Source of the DNA: Acidobacteriota bacterium
Lineage (GTDB): Bacteria > Acidobacteriota > Thermoanaerobaculia > Multivoradales > JAGPDF01
NCBI GenBank assembly: GCA_012521815.1
Contig: JAAYLR010000215.1
Span: 1-46,041 of the forward strand
Direction: 5' to 3'
Length of the DNA stretch: 46,041 bases
The notes below the pieces were generated by a model, which did not search any database, was not told where the DNA came from, and saw only the letters and a list, made by a program, of their open reading frames with translations. Position 1 is the stretch's first letter. Each line of letters begins with the position of its first letter. The position numbers and the translations under genes are program-made. Positions 7,507-16,741 of this stretch are shown in pieces.

Positions 7507-10387
7507 CGCCGATCGAGTCCTTGAAGTCCCAGCGCTGCGCGAAATCCCAGTTCAGATCGAGCCCGCCGAACTGGACCGTGAGCCCCCAGCCGTAGGAGGA
7601 GACGCCGTCCGCCAGCCGGCGCTCGTCGCTGTTCCAGAAGCGGAAGCCCTGGCCGGCGTAATCCCACCAGGCCCCGCCCACGTCGAGGAAGATCCGGCCG
7701 CGGACGCCGCGGATCCCGAGGATCGGGGTCGCGAGGACGTCGACGAGCGGGAAGCGCAGCTCGAAGTTCGCGAAGAAGGCCCGGTCGCCCGCCAGCTCGC
7801 GGAAGTCGAGGCCGCGCAGGGTGTTGAGGCCGCCGAAGTAGTACGGCGTGGGGAGGTTGCCGTTGGCGACCCCGGCGAAGAGGCGCAGCGAGAGGTTGCT
7901 CCGCTCCGTCAGCTGCACGTACTGCCGCCAGTCGAGATCGTAGTTGGCGCTCAGCGTGCCGTGGCCGTCGAGGTCGGGCGCGTAGCTCGCCGAGAGCCGG
8001 TAGCGGCGCCCCGCGATCGGCCCCCACGGAGCGAACACCGCGGTGTCGCCCACGAGGGCGGCCTGCACCATCGGGAAGTCGTCCTTGTACGTTTCGATCG
8101 TGTAGACCGGCAGCTGGGTCTGGGGGTCGAAGATCAGCCGCTGGAAGTCGTACTCGCGGAAGATGTACCCCACCCCGAGCTCGAGCCGCCGGTAGAAGTC
8201 GAACGGATACTCGAGCGATCCGACCAGCCCGGTCACCGAGTAGGCGGCCCGGCCGCGCTGCCGGATGCCGCGCGACTCGTCGATGCCGAGGTAGAACGTG
8301 CGGTCGTCGAAGGCGCGGAGCGACCAGTTGAGACGCCGCGAGAGGTTCGTGTAGACGATGTCGAAGTTCGAGAAGCTCTCGATCGAGCTGAAGGCCGCGA
8401 TCAGCCGCCGGTCGCCGAGGTAGTCGCTGAAGGAGAGGTAGGTGTAGCCGAGGAACGTCTGGTCGTCGGTCACCCCGACGGAGGCGCCACCGTCCTCGAG
8501 GAAGAGCTTCATCCCCCGGTAGGGGGTGAGGTTGGCGTCGTCGAGCGTGACCCGGATGTCCGGCTCGAAGGCCGCGGTCGCCGCCGGGGCGACCGGTTCC
8601 GCCGCCGGTTCGGTCTCCGGCTCCGCCGCCGGCTCCGCAGCCGGTTCGACGCGGAGCGGCTCGTCGAGATCCGCGAGGTAGAGCTCGAACTGCCCGCGCC
8701 AGAAGCCGGTGTAGACGAGCCGGTCCCCCTCCGGCGTGCGGAGGATCGTCGGCATGAAGCAGCCGGTGACGGCGTTGGTGTGCTTGGCGAGCTCGCCGGT
8801 CGCCAGATCGAGCGACCAGATGTTGTCGGCGCCGCTGCGGTCGGAGGTGAAGTAGAGCCGCTGGCCGTCACTGCCGAAGACGGCGTCCTTGTCGCTCCAC
8901 TCGCCGCTGGTCAGCTGGACGCGCTCGCCGCTCGCCAGGTCCAGCCGGTAGAGATGCGCGTGTTCGCCGTCGGGCATTCCGCTCCAGACCAGCGTCTTGC
9001 CGTCCGGGGAGAAGACCGGCGCCCCGTCGTAGGTCCCGTCGTCGGTGAGGTTGGCGAGCTCGCCGGTCGCGAGGTCGAGGGTGAAGATGTCGAAGCTGCC
9101 GCCGCGGTTGCCGGAAAACGCCACCCGCCGGCCGTCCGGGCTGAACGCCGGCCCGTGCTGCTGTTCGACCTCCATGTCGATCACCCGGTCGAGCTTGCGG
9201 GCGAGCACGTCGACGAGCACCAGGCTGCGCCCCCGCTCCCGCTTGGCGAAGACCGCGAGCCGGTTGCCGTCGGGCGAGAAGGCGAGGTCCCGCCCCATGC
9301 GCGCGCCGCTGGTCACGAACTGGCTGACCAGGTACTGGTAGTCGCTCGAGAAGCCGCGGGTGAGGTTGCCCACCGGCAGGCGCTTGCGGGCATCGAAGAG
9401 GATCACGTCGACGTCGTCGCGCACCGTCGAGAGCGCCGCCACGAGGTCGCCCGAGGGCGAGGCCGCCGGCGAGAGCGTCTGCCCTCGCTGCCCCTCCTCG
9501 TACCGGAAGCGCCGGCCGAAATCGGAAGGCTCGCCGGTGGCCACGAGCTGCGGCAGGTACTGCTGGCGCAGCCAGCGCCGGAACTCGGCGTCGAAATCCT
9601 CGGCGCTGATGCGAAACGCCCGTTCGACCGCCTTCTCCACCCGCCCGCCGAGGGTGTTGCGGAACTCGTAGACGAAATCCCGGAACCCCTCCTTGCCCCA
9701 GCGGTGCTCCATGAAATCGAAGGCGGCGTGCCCGAAACGGTAGGCGAAGAAGCCCGTGACCCCGCGCTGGACGATCGAGGGAACCCGGTCGTTGACCACC
9801 GCGTCGCGCAGGAACATCCGGTCCGACGTCCCCTCGTCCTTGGCCATGTAGCTCGCCATCCCCTCCATCACCCACTGGGGGACGCCGAGGCCGCGGCTGA
9901 GCTGCCCCTGGAAGAGGATCTCGTACTGGAAGATGTGGGTAAGCTCGTGCTGGATGAGCGCGAAGAGCTCGCCGTCGGGCAGGTCGACCGGCAGCACCAT
10001 CCGGTTGCGCACCGGGCTGGCGAAGGCGCCGACCCCTTCGGGGATGAAGTTGACGATGATGTTGTTCTGCTCGAACGCGGAGTGGGTCTCGTAGAAGACG
10101 AGCGGCGTCGGCTTCTGGATCTGGAAGTCGAACCCTCGCGAGAGCCGGTCGTAGGCGCTCTCGGCGAACGAGACGATCTTCTCGAGCTGCGCCGGGTCGG
10201 TGGTGTAGTGGTAGACGTCGAAGTGGGGCGAATGGTAGATCCGCCAGTCGAACTCGCGGTACTGGATCTTGTTCTTGCCGAACGACGGGTAGAGGCTCTG
10301 CGCCGCGACCCGCGCCGCGCTCGGCGGCAGCACCACGAGGAGCGTGATCAGAAACCGCAGCAGCCGGCCTGGACGGTGCACACCCAC
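7466..10387 (-). CDS. Peptidase MA-like / TolB-type propeller / BamA-like barrel fusion protein
   Basis: A 973-aa exported protein with three parts. After a signal peptide (about 1-30) comes a zinc metallopeptidase-like domain with HELTH at 147-151 and a downstream Glu175 (PQWVMEG), the gluzincin arrangement. Next is a series of PD40/TolB-like blades (repeated SPDG motifs: FSPDGNRLAV, FSPDGRRVAF, FSPDGKTLVW) to about residue 570. A Pro-Ala-Glu linker (near 590-615) leads to an Omp85-like C-terminal barrel with motifs such as GRIFLDVGGAWWDYAG and a terminal Phe. The GTG start has an AAAGGAG site 6 nt upstream. The role is unknown; a cell-surface or periplasmic protease anchored in the outer membrane is inferred. 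Confidence 0.85.
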   Translation of the reverse strand: MGVHRPGRLLRFLITLLVVLPPSAARVAAQSLYPSFGKNKIQYREFDWRIYHSPHFDVYHYTTDPAQLEKIVSFAESAYDRLSRGFDFQIQKPTPLVFYETHSAFEQNNIIVNFIPEGVGAFASPVRNRMVLPVDLPDGELFALIQHELTHIFQYEILFQGQLSRGLGVPQWVMEGMASYMAKDEGTSDRMFLRDAVVNDRVPSIVQRGVTGFFAYRFGHAAFDFMEHRWGKEGFRDFVYEFRNTLGGRVEKAVERAFRISAEDFDAEFRRWLRQQYLPQLVATGEPSDFGRRFRYEEGQRGQTLSPAASPSGDLVAALSTVRDDVDVILFDARKRLPVGNLTRGFSSDYQYLVSQFVTSGARMGRDLAFSPDGNRLAVFAKRERGRSLVLVDVLARKLDRVIDMEVEQQHGPAFSPDGRRVAFSGNRGGSFDIFTLDLATGELANLTDDGTYDGAPVFSPDGKTLVWSGMPDGEHAHLYRLDLASGERVQLTSGEWSDKDAVFGSDGQRLYFTSDRSGADNIWSLDLATGELAKHTNAVTGCFMPTILRTPEGDRLVYTGFWRGQFELYLADLDEPLRVEPAAEPAAEPETEPAAEPVAPAATAAFEPDIRVTLDDANLTPYRGMKLFLEDGGASVGVTDDQTFLGYTYLSFSDYLGDRRLIAAFSSIESFSNFDIVYTNLSRRLNWSLRAFDDRTFYLGIDESRGIRQRGRAAYSVTGLVGSLEYPFDFYRRLELGVGYIFREYDFQRLIFDPQTQLPVYTIETYKDDFPMVQAALVGDTAVFAPWGPIAGRRYRLSASYAPDLDGHGTLSANYDLDWRQYVQLTERSNLSLRLFAGVANGNLPTPYYFGGLNTLRGLDFRELAGDRAFFANFELRFPLVDVLATPILGIRGVRGRIFLDVGGAWWDYAGQGFRFWNSDERRLADGVSSYGWGLTVQFGGLDLNWDFAQRWDFKDSIGGGFRTSFWIGTSF

Positions 10388-10403
10388 GGAAGGCTCCTTT
10401 CGC

Positions 10404-11099
10404 TCAATCGGTCAGCAACAGCCGCGAGGCCTCGACCTGCTTCTGGGTGAAGACGCCCGCGATCCGGTCCTCGAGCGCGCGCAGGTTCTCGAACATCCCC
10501 AGCAGCGGGTCCGCCTTCTCCCCTTCGATCTGCTTGAAGTCCTTGAAGTTGTCGTGGAAGAGCAGCTCGCCGGTGCGGCCGTCGTAGACCTGGAAGACGA
10601 TGTCGTACTCGAAGCCGGTCTGCTCGACGAGCACCTGCCGGTAGTAGGTGCGGCCGTCGTAGGGGGAGACGTACTCCTCGGTCCGGTAGCCGCTCTTGTC
10701 CTGGACGTCGAAGTCGAGGCTGCCGGTCAGGATGAGATCGGTCTGCAGCCGCTCGCCAAGCGCCCGCCAGAAGTCGCGGTTGCGCGAGAGCAGGTCGAGC
10801 TCGTAGGTCGGGTAGTCGACGCGGCCGCTTTCGACCAGCTTCAGATCGGTCTCGCGCCGCAGCAGCTTGGTGAGGTGGCGCTCGAACTCCTGCTGGACGT
10901 CGACGCTCGACTCGGACTGGCGGCCGGCACCCTCCCGCCCGACGGTGATGAAGGGGGCGATCGCCACCGTGCGGCGGCCGGCGAGGTCGATCTTGGCGCG
11001 CACCGGCAGCTTGATGCGCACCTCCACCACGCCGGCGGCGAGCGGCGAGGCGCCGAGCAGGAGCGCGAGCAGGAGGGCGGCGGTGAGCGGTCGCGACAT
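10404..11099 (-). CDS. CsgG/FlgO-like periplasmic protein
   Basis: A 231-aa protein with a signal peptide (MSRPLTAALLLALLLGASPLA). The pattern RRTVAIAPF, then a helix-rich stretch, then LKLVESGRVD, TDLILTGSLDF and VYDGRTGELLF resembles the alpha/beta fold of the CsgG, FlgO and TolB-N group of outer-membrane-associated proteins. The specific function is not recognisable. The ATG at 11097-11099 has a GAAGGAG site; the open frame extends further upstream but lacks similarity. It ends 16 nt before the peptidase-barrel gene, and the pair may act together at the outer membrane. Confidence 0.7.
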   Translation of the reverse strand: MSRPLTAALLLALLLGASPLAAGVVEVRIKLPVRAKIDLAGRRTVAIAPFITVGREGAGRQSESSVDVQQEFERHLTKLLRRETDLKLVESGRVDYPTYELDLLSRNRDFWRALGERLQTDLILTGSLDFDVQDKSGYRTEEYVSPYDGRTYYRQVLVEQTGFEYDIVFQVYDGRTGELLFHDNFKDFKQIEGEKADPLLGMFENLRALEDRIAGVFTQKQVEASRLLLTD

Positions 11100-11172
11100 C
11101 GGCGGGCTCCTTCGGATCGGGCGGCGCGAGCGGCAGCGATGGCGGAACCGGTTCGTGACGCGCTCCGGGCTG

Positions 11173-11550
11173 TCAGGGAGTGGGGGCCGGCGCCGGCGGC
11201 GGAGGCCGGAACCCCTGGTAGAACTCGTTGAATCGATTGAAGTTCTGACGCACCTGGCGGTTCTCCGGAGCGAGCCGCAGAGCCTCCCGGTACGCCGCCA
11301 GCGCCTCGTCGAAGCGGCCGAGCGCCTCGAGCGCCACCGCCTGATTGTTGAGCAGCCGGGCGTCGTCGGGGCGCGCCCCGCCCGCGGCCTGGAAGCGGAA
11401 GAGGGCTTCGCTCCAGAGCCCGCGGCGGGCCATCTCGATGCCAAAGCGGGCCTGCGAGGCGGCGTCCTTCGCCGGACGCGCCGAACCGCAGCCGGCCATC
11501 GCCAGCGCCAGCGCCATGAGCATCAGGATACGCCGTGCGCTCTCTGCCAT
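11173..11550 (-). CDS. TPR-repeat lipoprotein
   Basis: A 125-aa lipoprotein. It has a signal peptide with lipobox AMAGC (Cys21) and then about two tetratricopeptide repeats, with motifs such as LLNNQAVALEALGRFDEALAAY and EALRLAPENRQV. It ends in a proline-rich tail. The start MAESARRILM was chosen because it sits directly before the signal peptide and has a GAGGAG site. TPRs usually mount protein complexes, so it may be an assembly partner for the co-transcribed CsgG-like and barrel proteins. It is the first gene of the minus-strand envelope operon and is divergent from dprA. Confidence 0.78.
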   Translation of the reverse strand: MAESARRILMLMALALAMAGCGSARPAKDAASQARFGIEMARRGLWSEALFRFQAAGGARPDDARLLNNQAVALEALGRFDEALAAYREALRLAPENRQVRQNFNRFNEFYQGFRPPPPAPAPTP

Positions 11551-11590
11551 CCCCGTTGCGCTCCTCTCCGTTCCGGAACTGCCGGCGCCG

Positions 11591-11600
11591 AGTATACCCA
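11591..11600 (-). promoter_or_regulatory. Candidate -10 for the envelope operon
   Basis: The minus strand carries TATACT at 11596-11591, preceded by TGGG. It lies 40 nt ahead of the lipoprotein ATG, leaving a leader of about 34 nt that includes a GAGGAG site. The element is in the divergent gap with dprA. Confidence 0.45.
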
Positions 11601-11678
11601 AGCGCCGGCACGGGTCCCGGAGGGCAAGGCGAGCGATCCACCGGGCGTCCGGCGTCCTTCTTCTTCCCGGAGATCGCC

Positions 11679-12779
11679 ATGGAACGCCTCCCCACCGACC
11701 GCCAGCTCCTTATCGCCCTCCACGCCGACGAGGGCCTCTCGCGGCCGGCCGCCTGCGCGCTCGGCGTCTCGCTCGCCGCCTGGCGCGACGCCGGGCCGGA
11801 GCCGGGGCTCGCCCGCGCTCTCGGCGTGCCCGTCCGGCAGCTCGCGCGCGGCCGCGAGCTGCTGCCCCACGCCGCCGCCCTCGCCGCCGCGGCCGAAGCG
11901 CGGGCGGCCGAGGCCGGGGCCCGGATCGTCACCCTCGCCGATGCGGAGTACCCCCGGGCGCTCCGCGACCTGCGGCTGCCGCCCCCCGCCCTCCAGGTCG
12001 CGGGCGAGCTCCCCGCGGCTCCGGCGGTGGCGATCGTCGGCTCCCGCCGCGCGAGCCCCTATGCGCTCGAGGTCGCCGACTGGCTCGGCCGGGAGCTGGC
12101 CGCCGCCGGGCTTGCGGTGGTCTCCGGCTTCGCCCGCGGGGTCGACGCCGCCGCCCACACCGGAGCGCTCACCGCGCCCGGCGGCCGGACGGTCGCGGTT
12201 CTCGGCTGCGGGCTCGGGATCGACTACCCCCGGGGGCACCGCGACCTCGGGCGGCGGATCAGCGGGAGCGGGGCGCGGATCTCGGAGTTCCCGCCCGCCA
12301 CCCGGCCGGAGGCGTGGCGCTTCCCCGTTCGCAACCGGCTGATCGCCGCCCTCGCCCGCGGCGTCGTGGTGGTCTCGGCGGCCCCCCGTTCGGGCTCGCT
12401 CGTCACCGCCCGCCTCTCCCTCGAGCTGAACCGGGAGGTCCTCGCGGTGCCGGGGCGGATCCTCGACGAGAGCTCGCTCGGCCCGCACGAGCTGCTGCGC
12501 GACGGCGCCGCCCTCGTGCGCCACCCCGCCGACGTCCTCGAGGCGCTCGGCCTCGCGAGCCCGGCCGGCAGGGGGGCTGCTCCCGCCGGCGGCGCGGCTC
12601 CGCCTCCCCCCGCCGACCCCCTCCTCGCCCTCCTCGCGACCGAGGGTCCGCTCTCTCCCGACGCCCTCGCGGTCGCGCTCGCTACCCCAATCGAACAGCT
12701 CCTCACCCGGCTGCTCGAGCTCGAGCTCGCCGGGCGCCTCCGGCGTCTGCCCGGCCCCCTCTACGCCTGCATGGGATGA
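11679..12779 (+). CDS. dprA: DNA-processing protein DprA
   Basis: DprA loads RecA on incoming single-stranded DNA during natural transformation. The protein is 366 aa from the ATG at 11679. It has an N-terminal helical (SAM-like) part, a Rossmann-type DNA-binding domain with VAIVGSRRASPY, VSGFARGVDAAAH and AVLGCGLGIDYPR, and a C-terminal winged helix beginning near LLALLATEGPLSPDALA. The start follows a GGAG site; an earlier in-frame start at 11535 would overlap the divergent lipoprotein gene and adds no similarity. The order dprA-topA is conserved with Firmicutes. Confidence 0.93.
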   Translation: MERLPTDRQLLIALHADEGLSRPAACALGVSLAAWRDAGPEPGLARALGVPVRQLARGRELLPHAAALAAAAEARAAEAGARIVTLADAEYPRALRDLRLPPPALQVAGELPAAPAVAIVGSRRASPYALEVADWLGRELAAAGLAVVSGFARGVDAAAHTGALTAPGGRTVAVLGCGLGIDYPRGHRDLGRRISGSGARISEFPPATRPEAWRFPVRNRLIAALARGVVVVSAAPRSGSLVTARLSLELNREVLAVPGRILDESSLGPHELLRDGAALVRHPADVLEALGLASPAGRGAAPAGGAAPPPPADPLLALLATEGPLSPDALAVALATPIEQLLTRLLELELAGRLRRLPGPLYACMG

Positions 12780-12822
12780 TGAGCGCCGGGAAGACGGCGA
12801 GTTGCGACCCGGTCCGGCGCGG

Positions 12823-12831
12823 TGCTACCCT
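12823..12831 (+). promoter_or_regulatory. Extended -10 promoter for topA
   Basis: TGC-TACCCT matches the TGnTAnnnT pattern seen at other unit starts in the window. A TTGCGA hexamer lies about 18 nt upstream as a weak -35. The topA GTG is 72 nt downstream, leaving a leader of roughly 65 nt. Confidence 0.4.
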
Positions 12832-12902
12832 GCGCCGCCCGACGGACCGATTCCCCTCCGGAGCTCTGTCGCGAACCGTCTTCCACCCGAAAGGGCGTAT
12901 CC

Positions 12903-15185
12903 GTGGCCAAGAACCTCATCATCGTCGAAAGCCCCGCCAAGACCCGCACCCTGCGCAAGTTCCTCGGCCGTGACTGGGCCGTCGAGGCGTCGGTGGGGCA
13001 TATCCGCGACCTGCCGAAGAAAGACATGGGTCTCGGGGAGGATTTCGAGCCGAAGTACGCCGTCCTCGCCGAGAAGAAGGAGGTCGTCAAGCGCCTCAAG
13101 GAGGCGGCGAAGAAGGCGGCGGCGATCTATCTCGCCCCCGACCCGGACCGCGAGGGGGAGGCGATCGCCTGGCACATCGCCGCGGTGCTCGGCCGCACCG
13201 GGGGCGAGATCCACCGGGTGACGTTCAACGAGATCACCAAGCGGGCGGTGCTCCGCGCCCTCGAGAGCCCCGGCAGCCTCGATCAGCACAAGGTCGACGC
13301 CCAGCAGGCGCGGCGGGTGCTCGATCGCCTCATGGGGTTCAGGCTCTCGCCGCTCCTCTGGGAGAAGATCAAGCGCGGGCTTTCGGCCGGACGGGTCCAG
13401 AGCGTCGCGCTCAAGATGGTCTGCGACCGGCAGGCCGAGATCGACGCCTTCGTCCCCGAGGAGTACTGGGTGCTCGGCGCCGAGCTCGCCGCGGCGGCCC
13501 CCCCGACCTTCCTCGCCCGCCTCCACACGATCCGGGGGCGGAAGGCGACGGTCGGCAACGGCGAGCGCGCCACGACGATCGCCACCGAGCTCGAACAGGG
13601 GCGCTTCACCGTCGCCGCCATCGAGCGGAAGGAGACGAAGCAGCACCCCGCGCCGCCGTTCATCACCAGCCGCCTGCAGCAGGAGGCGGCCCGCCGCTTC
13701 GGTTTCCCCGTCAAGCGCACGATGGCGCTCGCGCAAGGCCTCTATGAAGGGCGGACGATCGGCGACCGCGGGCAGATCGGTCTGATCACCTACATGCGCA
13801 CCGACTCCACCCGGATCGCCGCGGAGGCGATCGACGGCGTGCGCGAGGTGATCGCGGCGACCTGGGGGAAAGAGAGCCTGCCCGAGAAGCCGAACTTCTA
13901 CCGCTCGAAGAAAGGCGCCCAGGACGCCCACGAGGCGATCCGCCCGACCTTCTTCGACCTGCCGCCCGAGGCGGTCACCGCCTATCTGAAGCCCGACGAG
14001 CTGAAGCTCTACCGGCTCATCTGGGACCGCTTCGTGGCGAGCCAGATGCGGCCCGCGCTCTTCGACGTCACCCGGGTCGACGTCGAAAACGGCCCGTACC
14101 TCCTCCGCGCCACCGGCAAGGTCCTCAAGAGCCCCGGCTTCCTCGCCGTCTACCGCGAGCTGAGCGACGAGGAGAACGGCAACGGCGGCGACGCCCCCGG
14201 CCTGCCGCCGCTCGCCGAGGGACAGGAGCTGCGCCTCGTTCGCCTCGAGAAGGAGCAGAAGTTCACCCAGCCCCCCGCCCAGTACAGCGAGGCGACGCTG
14301 GTCCGGGCGCTCGAGGAGAACGGGATCGGCCGCCCCTCGACCTACGCCCAGATCCTCACCACCCTCACCGAGAAGGCGTACGCCGAGAAGGTCGAGGGGC
14401 GCTTCCGCCCCACCCCGCTCGGGAAGGTGGTCAACCGCTCCCTCCAGAGCGGCTTCGCCGACATCATCAACGAGGGGTACACGGCGCTGCTCGAAGCGGA
14501 GCTCGACAAGATCGAAGAGGGGCAGATGCCCTGGAAGCAGGCGGTGCGGGAGTTCGACGCGAAGTTCGCGCACGACCTCGCCCGGGCCGACGAGCACCTC
14601 CCGAACGTCAAGCGCGACGGGGTGCCGCTCGACGAGCCGTGCCCGCAGTGCGGCGCGGAGCGGGGCGGGCGGCTGGTGATCCGGTTCGGCCGCTACGGCG
14701 CGTTCGTCTCCTGCAGCCGGTACCACGACGAGCCGCCGTGCGACTACACGCGCGACCTCGAGCCGGCCCCCGAGGCGCCGGCGGGCACCGCCGAGGAGGT
14801 CCCCGTCTGCGAGGCGTGCGGCCGGCCGATGGCGCTCAAGCGGAGCCGGTACGGGCCCTTCTACGGCTGCACCGGCTACCCCGAGTGCAAGCAGACCCGC
14901 CGGATCGGCCCCGCGCCGGCACCGCCGAAGGAGACCGGGGTGGCCTGCCCCGACTGCGGCGAGGGGACGATCCTCGAGAAGCGCTCCCGGCGCGGCAAGC
15001 TCTTCTACAGCTGCAGCCGCTACCCGAAGTGCAAGTTCGCCCTCTGGGACCGGCCGCTGCCCACCCCCTGCCCGCGCTGCGGCGCCCCGTTCCTGGTGGA
15101 GAAGACGACGAAGACGAAGGGAACCCGCCACCTCTGCATCCGCGAGGGGTGCGGCTTCGAACAGGAGGCGCCCGCCGGGAGCTAG
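12903..15185 (+). CDS. topA: DNA topoisomerase I (type IA)
   Basis: This enzyme relaxes negative supercoils through a transient 5'-phosphotyrosyl link. It is 760 aa from a GTG at 12903; the conserved beginning VAKNLIIVESPAKTRT sets the start, although the frame is open upstream to 12822. The Toprim acidic motif DPDREGEA and the catalytic Tyr297 in ITYMRTDSTR are present. The C-terminus holds several C4 zinc fingers: CPQCG...CSRY, CEACG...CTGYPEC, CPDCG...CSRYPKC and CPRCG...CIREGCG. It belongs to the dprA-topA-trmFO-xerC-hslVU neighbourhood. Confidence 0.97.
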   Translation: MAKNLIIVESPAKTRTLRKFLGRDWAVEASVGHIRDLPKKDMGLGEDFEPKYAVLAEKKEVVKRLKEAAKKAAAIYLAPDPDREGEAIAWHIAAVLGRTGGEIHRVTFNEITKRAVLRALESPGSLDQHKVDAQQARRVLDRLMGFRLSPLLWEKIKRGLSAGRVQSVALKMVCDRQAEIDAFVPEEYWVLGAELAAAAPPTFLARLHTIRGRKATVGNGERATTIATELEQGRFTVAAIERKETKQHPAPPFITSRLQQEAARRFGFPVKRTMALAQGLYEGRTIGDRGQIGLITYMRTDSTRIAAEAIDGVREVIAATWGKESLPEKPNFYRSKKGAQDAHEAIRPTFFDLPPEAVTAYLKPDELKLYRLIWDRFVASQMRPALFDVTRVDVENGPYLLRATGKVLKSPGFLAVYRELSDEENGNGGDAPGLPPLAEGQELRLVRLEKEQKFTQPPAQYSEATLVRALEENGIGRPSTYAQILTTLTEKAYAEKVEGRFRPTPLGKVVNRSLQSGFADIINEGYTALLEAELDKIEEGQMPWKQAVREFDAKFAHDLARADEHLPNVKRDGVPLDEPCPQCGAERGGRLVIRFGRYGAFVSCSRYHDEPPCDYTRDLEPAPEAPAGTAEEVPVCEACGRPMALKRSRYGPFYGCTGYPECKQTRRIGPAPAPPKETGVACPDCGEGTILEKRSRRGKLFYSCSRYPKCKFALWDRPLPTPCPRCGAPFLVEKTTKTKGTRHLCIREGCGFEQEAPAGS

Positions 15186-15210
15186 CGCTCGCGCCCGGCC
15201 ACCCGTCGCC

Positions 15211-16734
15211 ATGTCCGCCACCGCCATCGTCCCGGGTGCGCCCCGCCCCGCCTGGCTCGAGCCGCTGCTGCCGGCGTTCCGCCAGGCGCTCCTGCGGCGC
15301 GCCTTCGACGGCGGCAAGCCGCCGCTCCCCCGGCGCGTCTTCGTGAACCGGAACCTGCGCCTCGAGCGGATCCGCCACGTCGGCTTCGACCTCGACTGGA
15401 CGCTCGCCGAGTACGACCGGGAGGCGATCGACGCCGCGATCTTCGAGCTCGCGCTCGACTTCCTCATCGCCGAGAGCGGCTATCCGGCCGAGCTGCGCGC
15501 CGAGGCGGAGTTCCGTCCCGGCTTCCCGCGCCGGGGGCTGATCGTCGATCGCCAGCTCGGCATCGTCCTCAAGATGAGCCGGCACCGGTACGTCGGGCGC
15601 GCCTATCTCGGGCGCACCCCGCTCGACCGGGAGGAGCGGTTCCGCCGCTACCGGCTCGAGCCGCTCGACATCGGCAGCGACCGCTTCTACCGGGTCGACA
15701 CCCTCTTCGAGCTGCCGGAGGTGAACCTCTACAGCGAGCTCGTCGAGAGCGGCCGGCGCGATCCCGCGCGGATCGGCCACCGCACGCCGCAGGCCCTCTT
15801 CGACGACGTGCGCCACGCGGTCGATTCGATCCACGCCAACGGCTCGCTCAAGGCGCGGATCACCGCCGACCTGCCGCGCTTCGTGCCGCGCGATCCGGAG
15901 CTCGCGCTCGCTCTCGTGCGCCTCGCGCTCGGCGGCCGGCGCCTCTTCCTCCTCACCAACTCCGACTTCGCCTACACCGACCGGATCTGCTCCTACCTCT
16001 TCGACGGGGCGCTCCCGGGGCTCGGCTCGTGGCGCACCCTCTTCGATCTCGTGGTGACGAGCGCCGCCAAGCCCTCCTTCTTCCGCCGCGAGCGCCCGTT
16101 CGTGCCGCTCGCCGCCGACGGCAGCGAGGGCCCGCCGGTGGCGGCGCCGGCCTGGGGCGGGATCTACCGGGGCGGCTCGCGCGAAGGCCTGATGACGCTC
16201 CTCGAGGGGCCCGGCGAGCAGGTCCTCTACGTCGGCGACCACATCCACAGCGACGTGCTCACCTCGAAGCTGCGCACCACCTGGCGCACCGCGCTCATCG
16301 TGCGCGAGCTCGAAGAGGAGCTCGAAATCGACGCCGAGGTGGCGCCCGAGCTCCGGCAGCTCGCGTCTCTGCGCGAGGAGCTCTCCGGCCTCGGCCATCG
16401 CCTCGACGACCTGCGCGACGTCGTCCAGCTCGCCGGCGAGAGCGGGGAGAACGGCGAGCTGTTCGCGGCCGCCCGCACCCGGCTCGCCGAGCTCGAGGAG
16501 CGCCACCTCACGCTGCGCCTCCAGGCCGGCGAGCTCCAGGCGCGCATCTCCGCGCGCCACCACCCGATCTGGGGCCCGCTCTTCCGGCAGGGGAGCAACC
16601 AGAGCCTCTTCGGCGCCCAGGTCGAGGATTTCGCCTGTCTCTACACCTCCCGGGTCAGCAACTTCGCCCGCTACGGCACGAACCATTACTTCCGCGTGCT
16701 CGAGGACCCGATGACCCACGACCTCCCCGGGTAG
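15211..16734 (+). CDS. HAD-IG family 5'-nucleotidase
   Basis: A 507-aa member of the cytosolic purine 5'-nucleotidase (NT5C2-like) HAD family, which dephosphorylates nucleoside monophosphates such as IMP or GMP. HAD motif I is GFDLDWTLAEY (about 58-68), motif II FLLTNSDFAYT, and motif IV LYVGDHIHSDVLTSK. A helical insertion around LEIDAEVAPELRQLA to LEERHLTLRLQ is typical. It starts 25 nt after topA and ends 7 nt before trmFO. It is an extra gene within the otherwise conserved topA-trmFO pair. Substrate preference cannot be read from the sequence. Confidence 0.88.
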   Translation: MSATAIVPGAPRPAWLEPLLPAFRQALLRRAFDGGKPPLPRRVFVNRNLRLERIRHVGFDLDWTLAEYDREAIDAAIFELALDFLIAESGYPAELRAEAEFRPGFPRRGLIVDRQLGIVLKMSRHRYVGRAYLGRTPLDREERFRRYRLEPLDIGSDRFYRVDTLFELPEVNLYSELVESGRRDPARIGHRTPQALFDDVRHAVDSIHANGSLKARITADLPRFVPRDPELALALVRLALGGRRLFLLTNSDFAYTDRICSYLFDGALPGLGSWRTLFDLVVTSAAKPSFFRRERPFVPLAADGSEGPPVAAPAWGGIYRGGSREGLMTLLEGPGEQVLYVGDHIHSDVLTSKLRTTWRTALIVRELEEELEIDAEVAPELRQLASLREELSGLGHRLDDLRDVVQLAGESGENGELFAAARTRLAELEERHLTLRLQAGELQARISARHHPIWGPLFRQGSNQSLFGAQVEDFACLYTSRVSNFARYGTNHYFRVLEDPMTHDLPG

Positions 16735-16741
16735 CACCCCC

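Noticed and set aside
8590-8650. Pro-Ala-Glu repeat coding stretch as a DNA repeat element
   Set aside because: It encodes a flexible linker between propeller and barrel and is imperfect at DNA level, so a protein-level low-complexity linker is enough.
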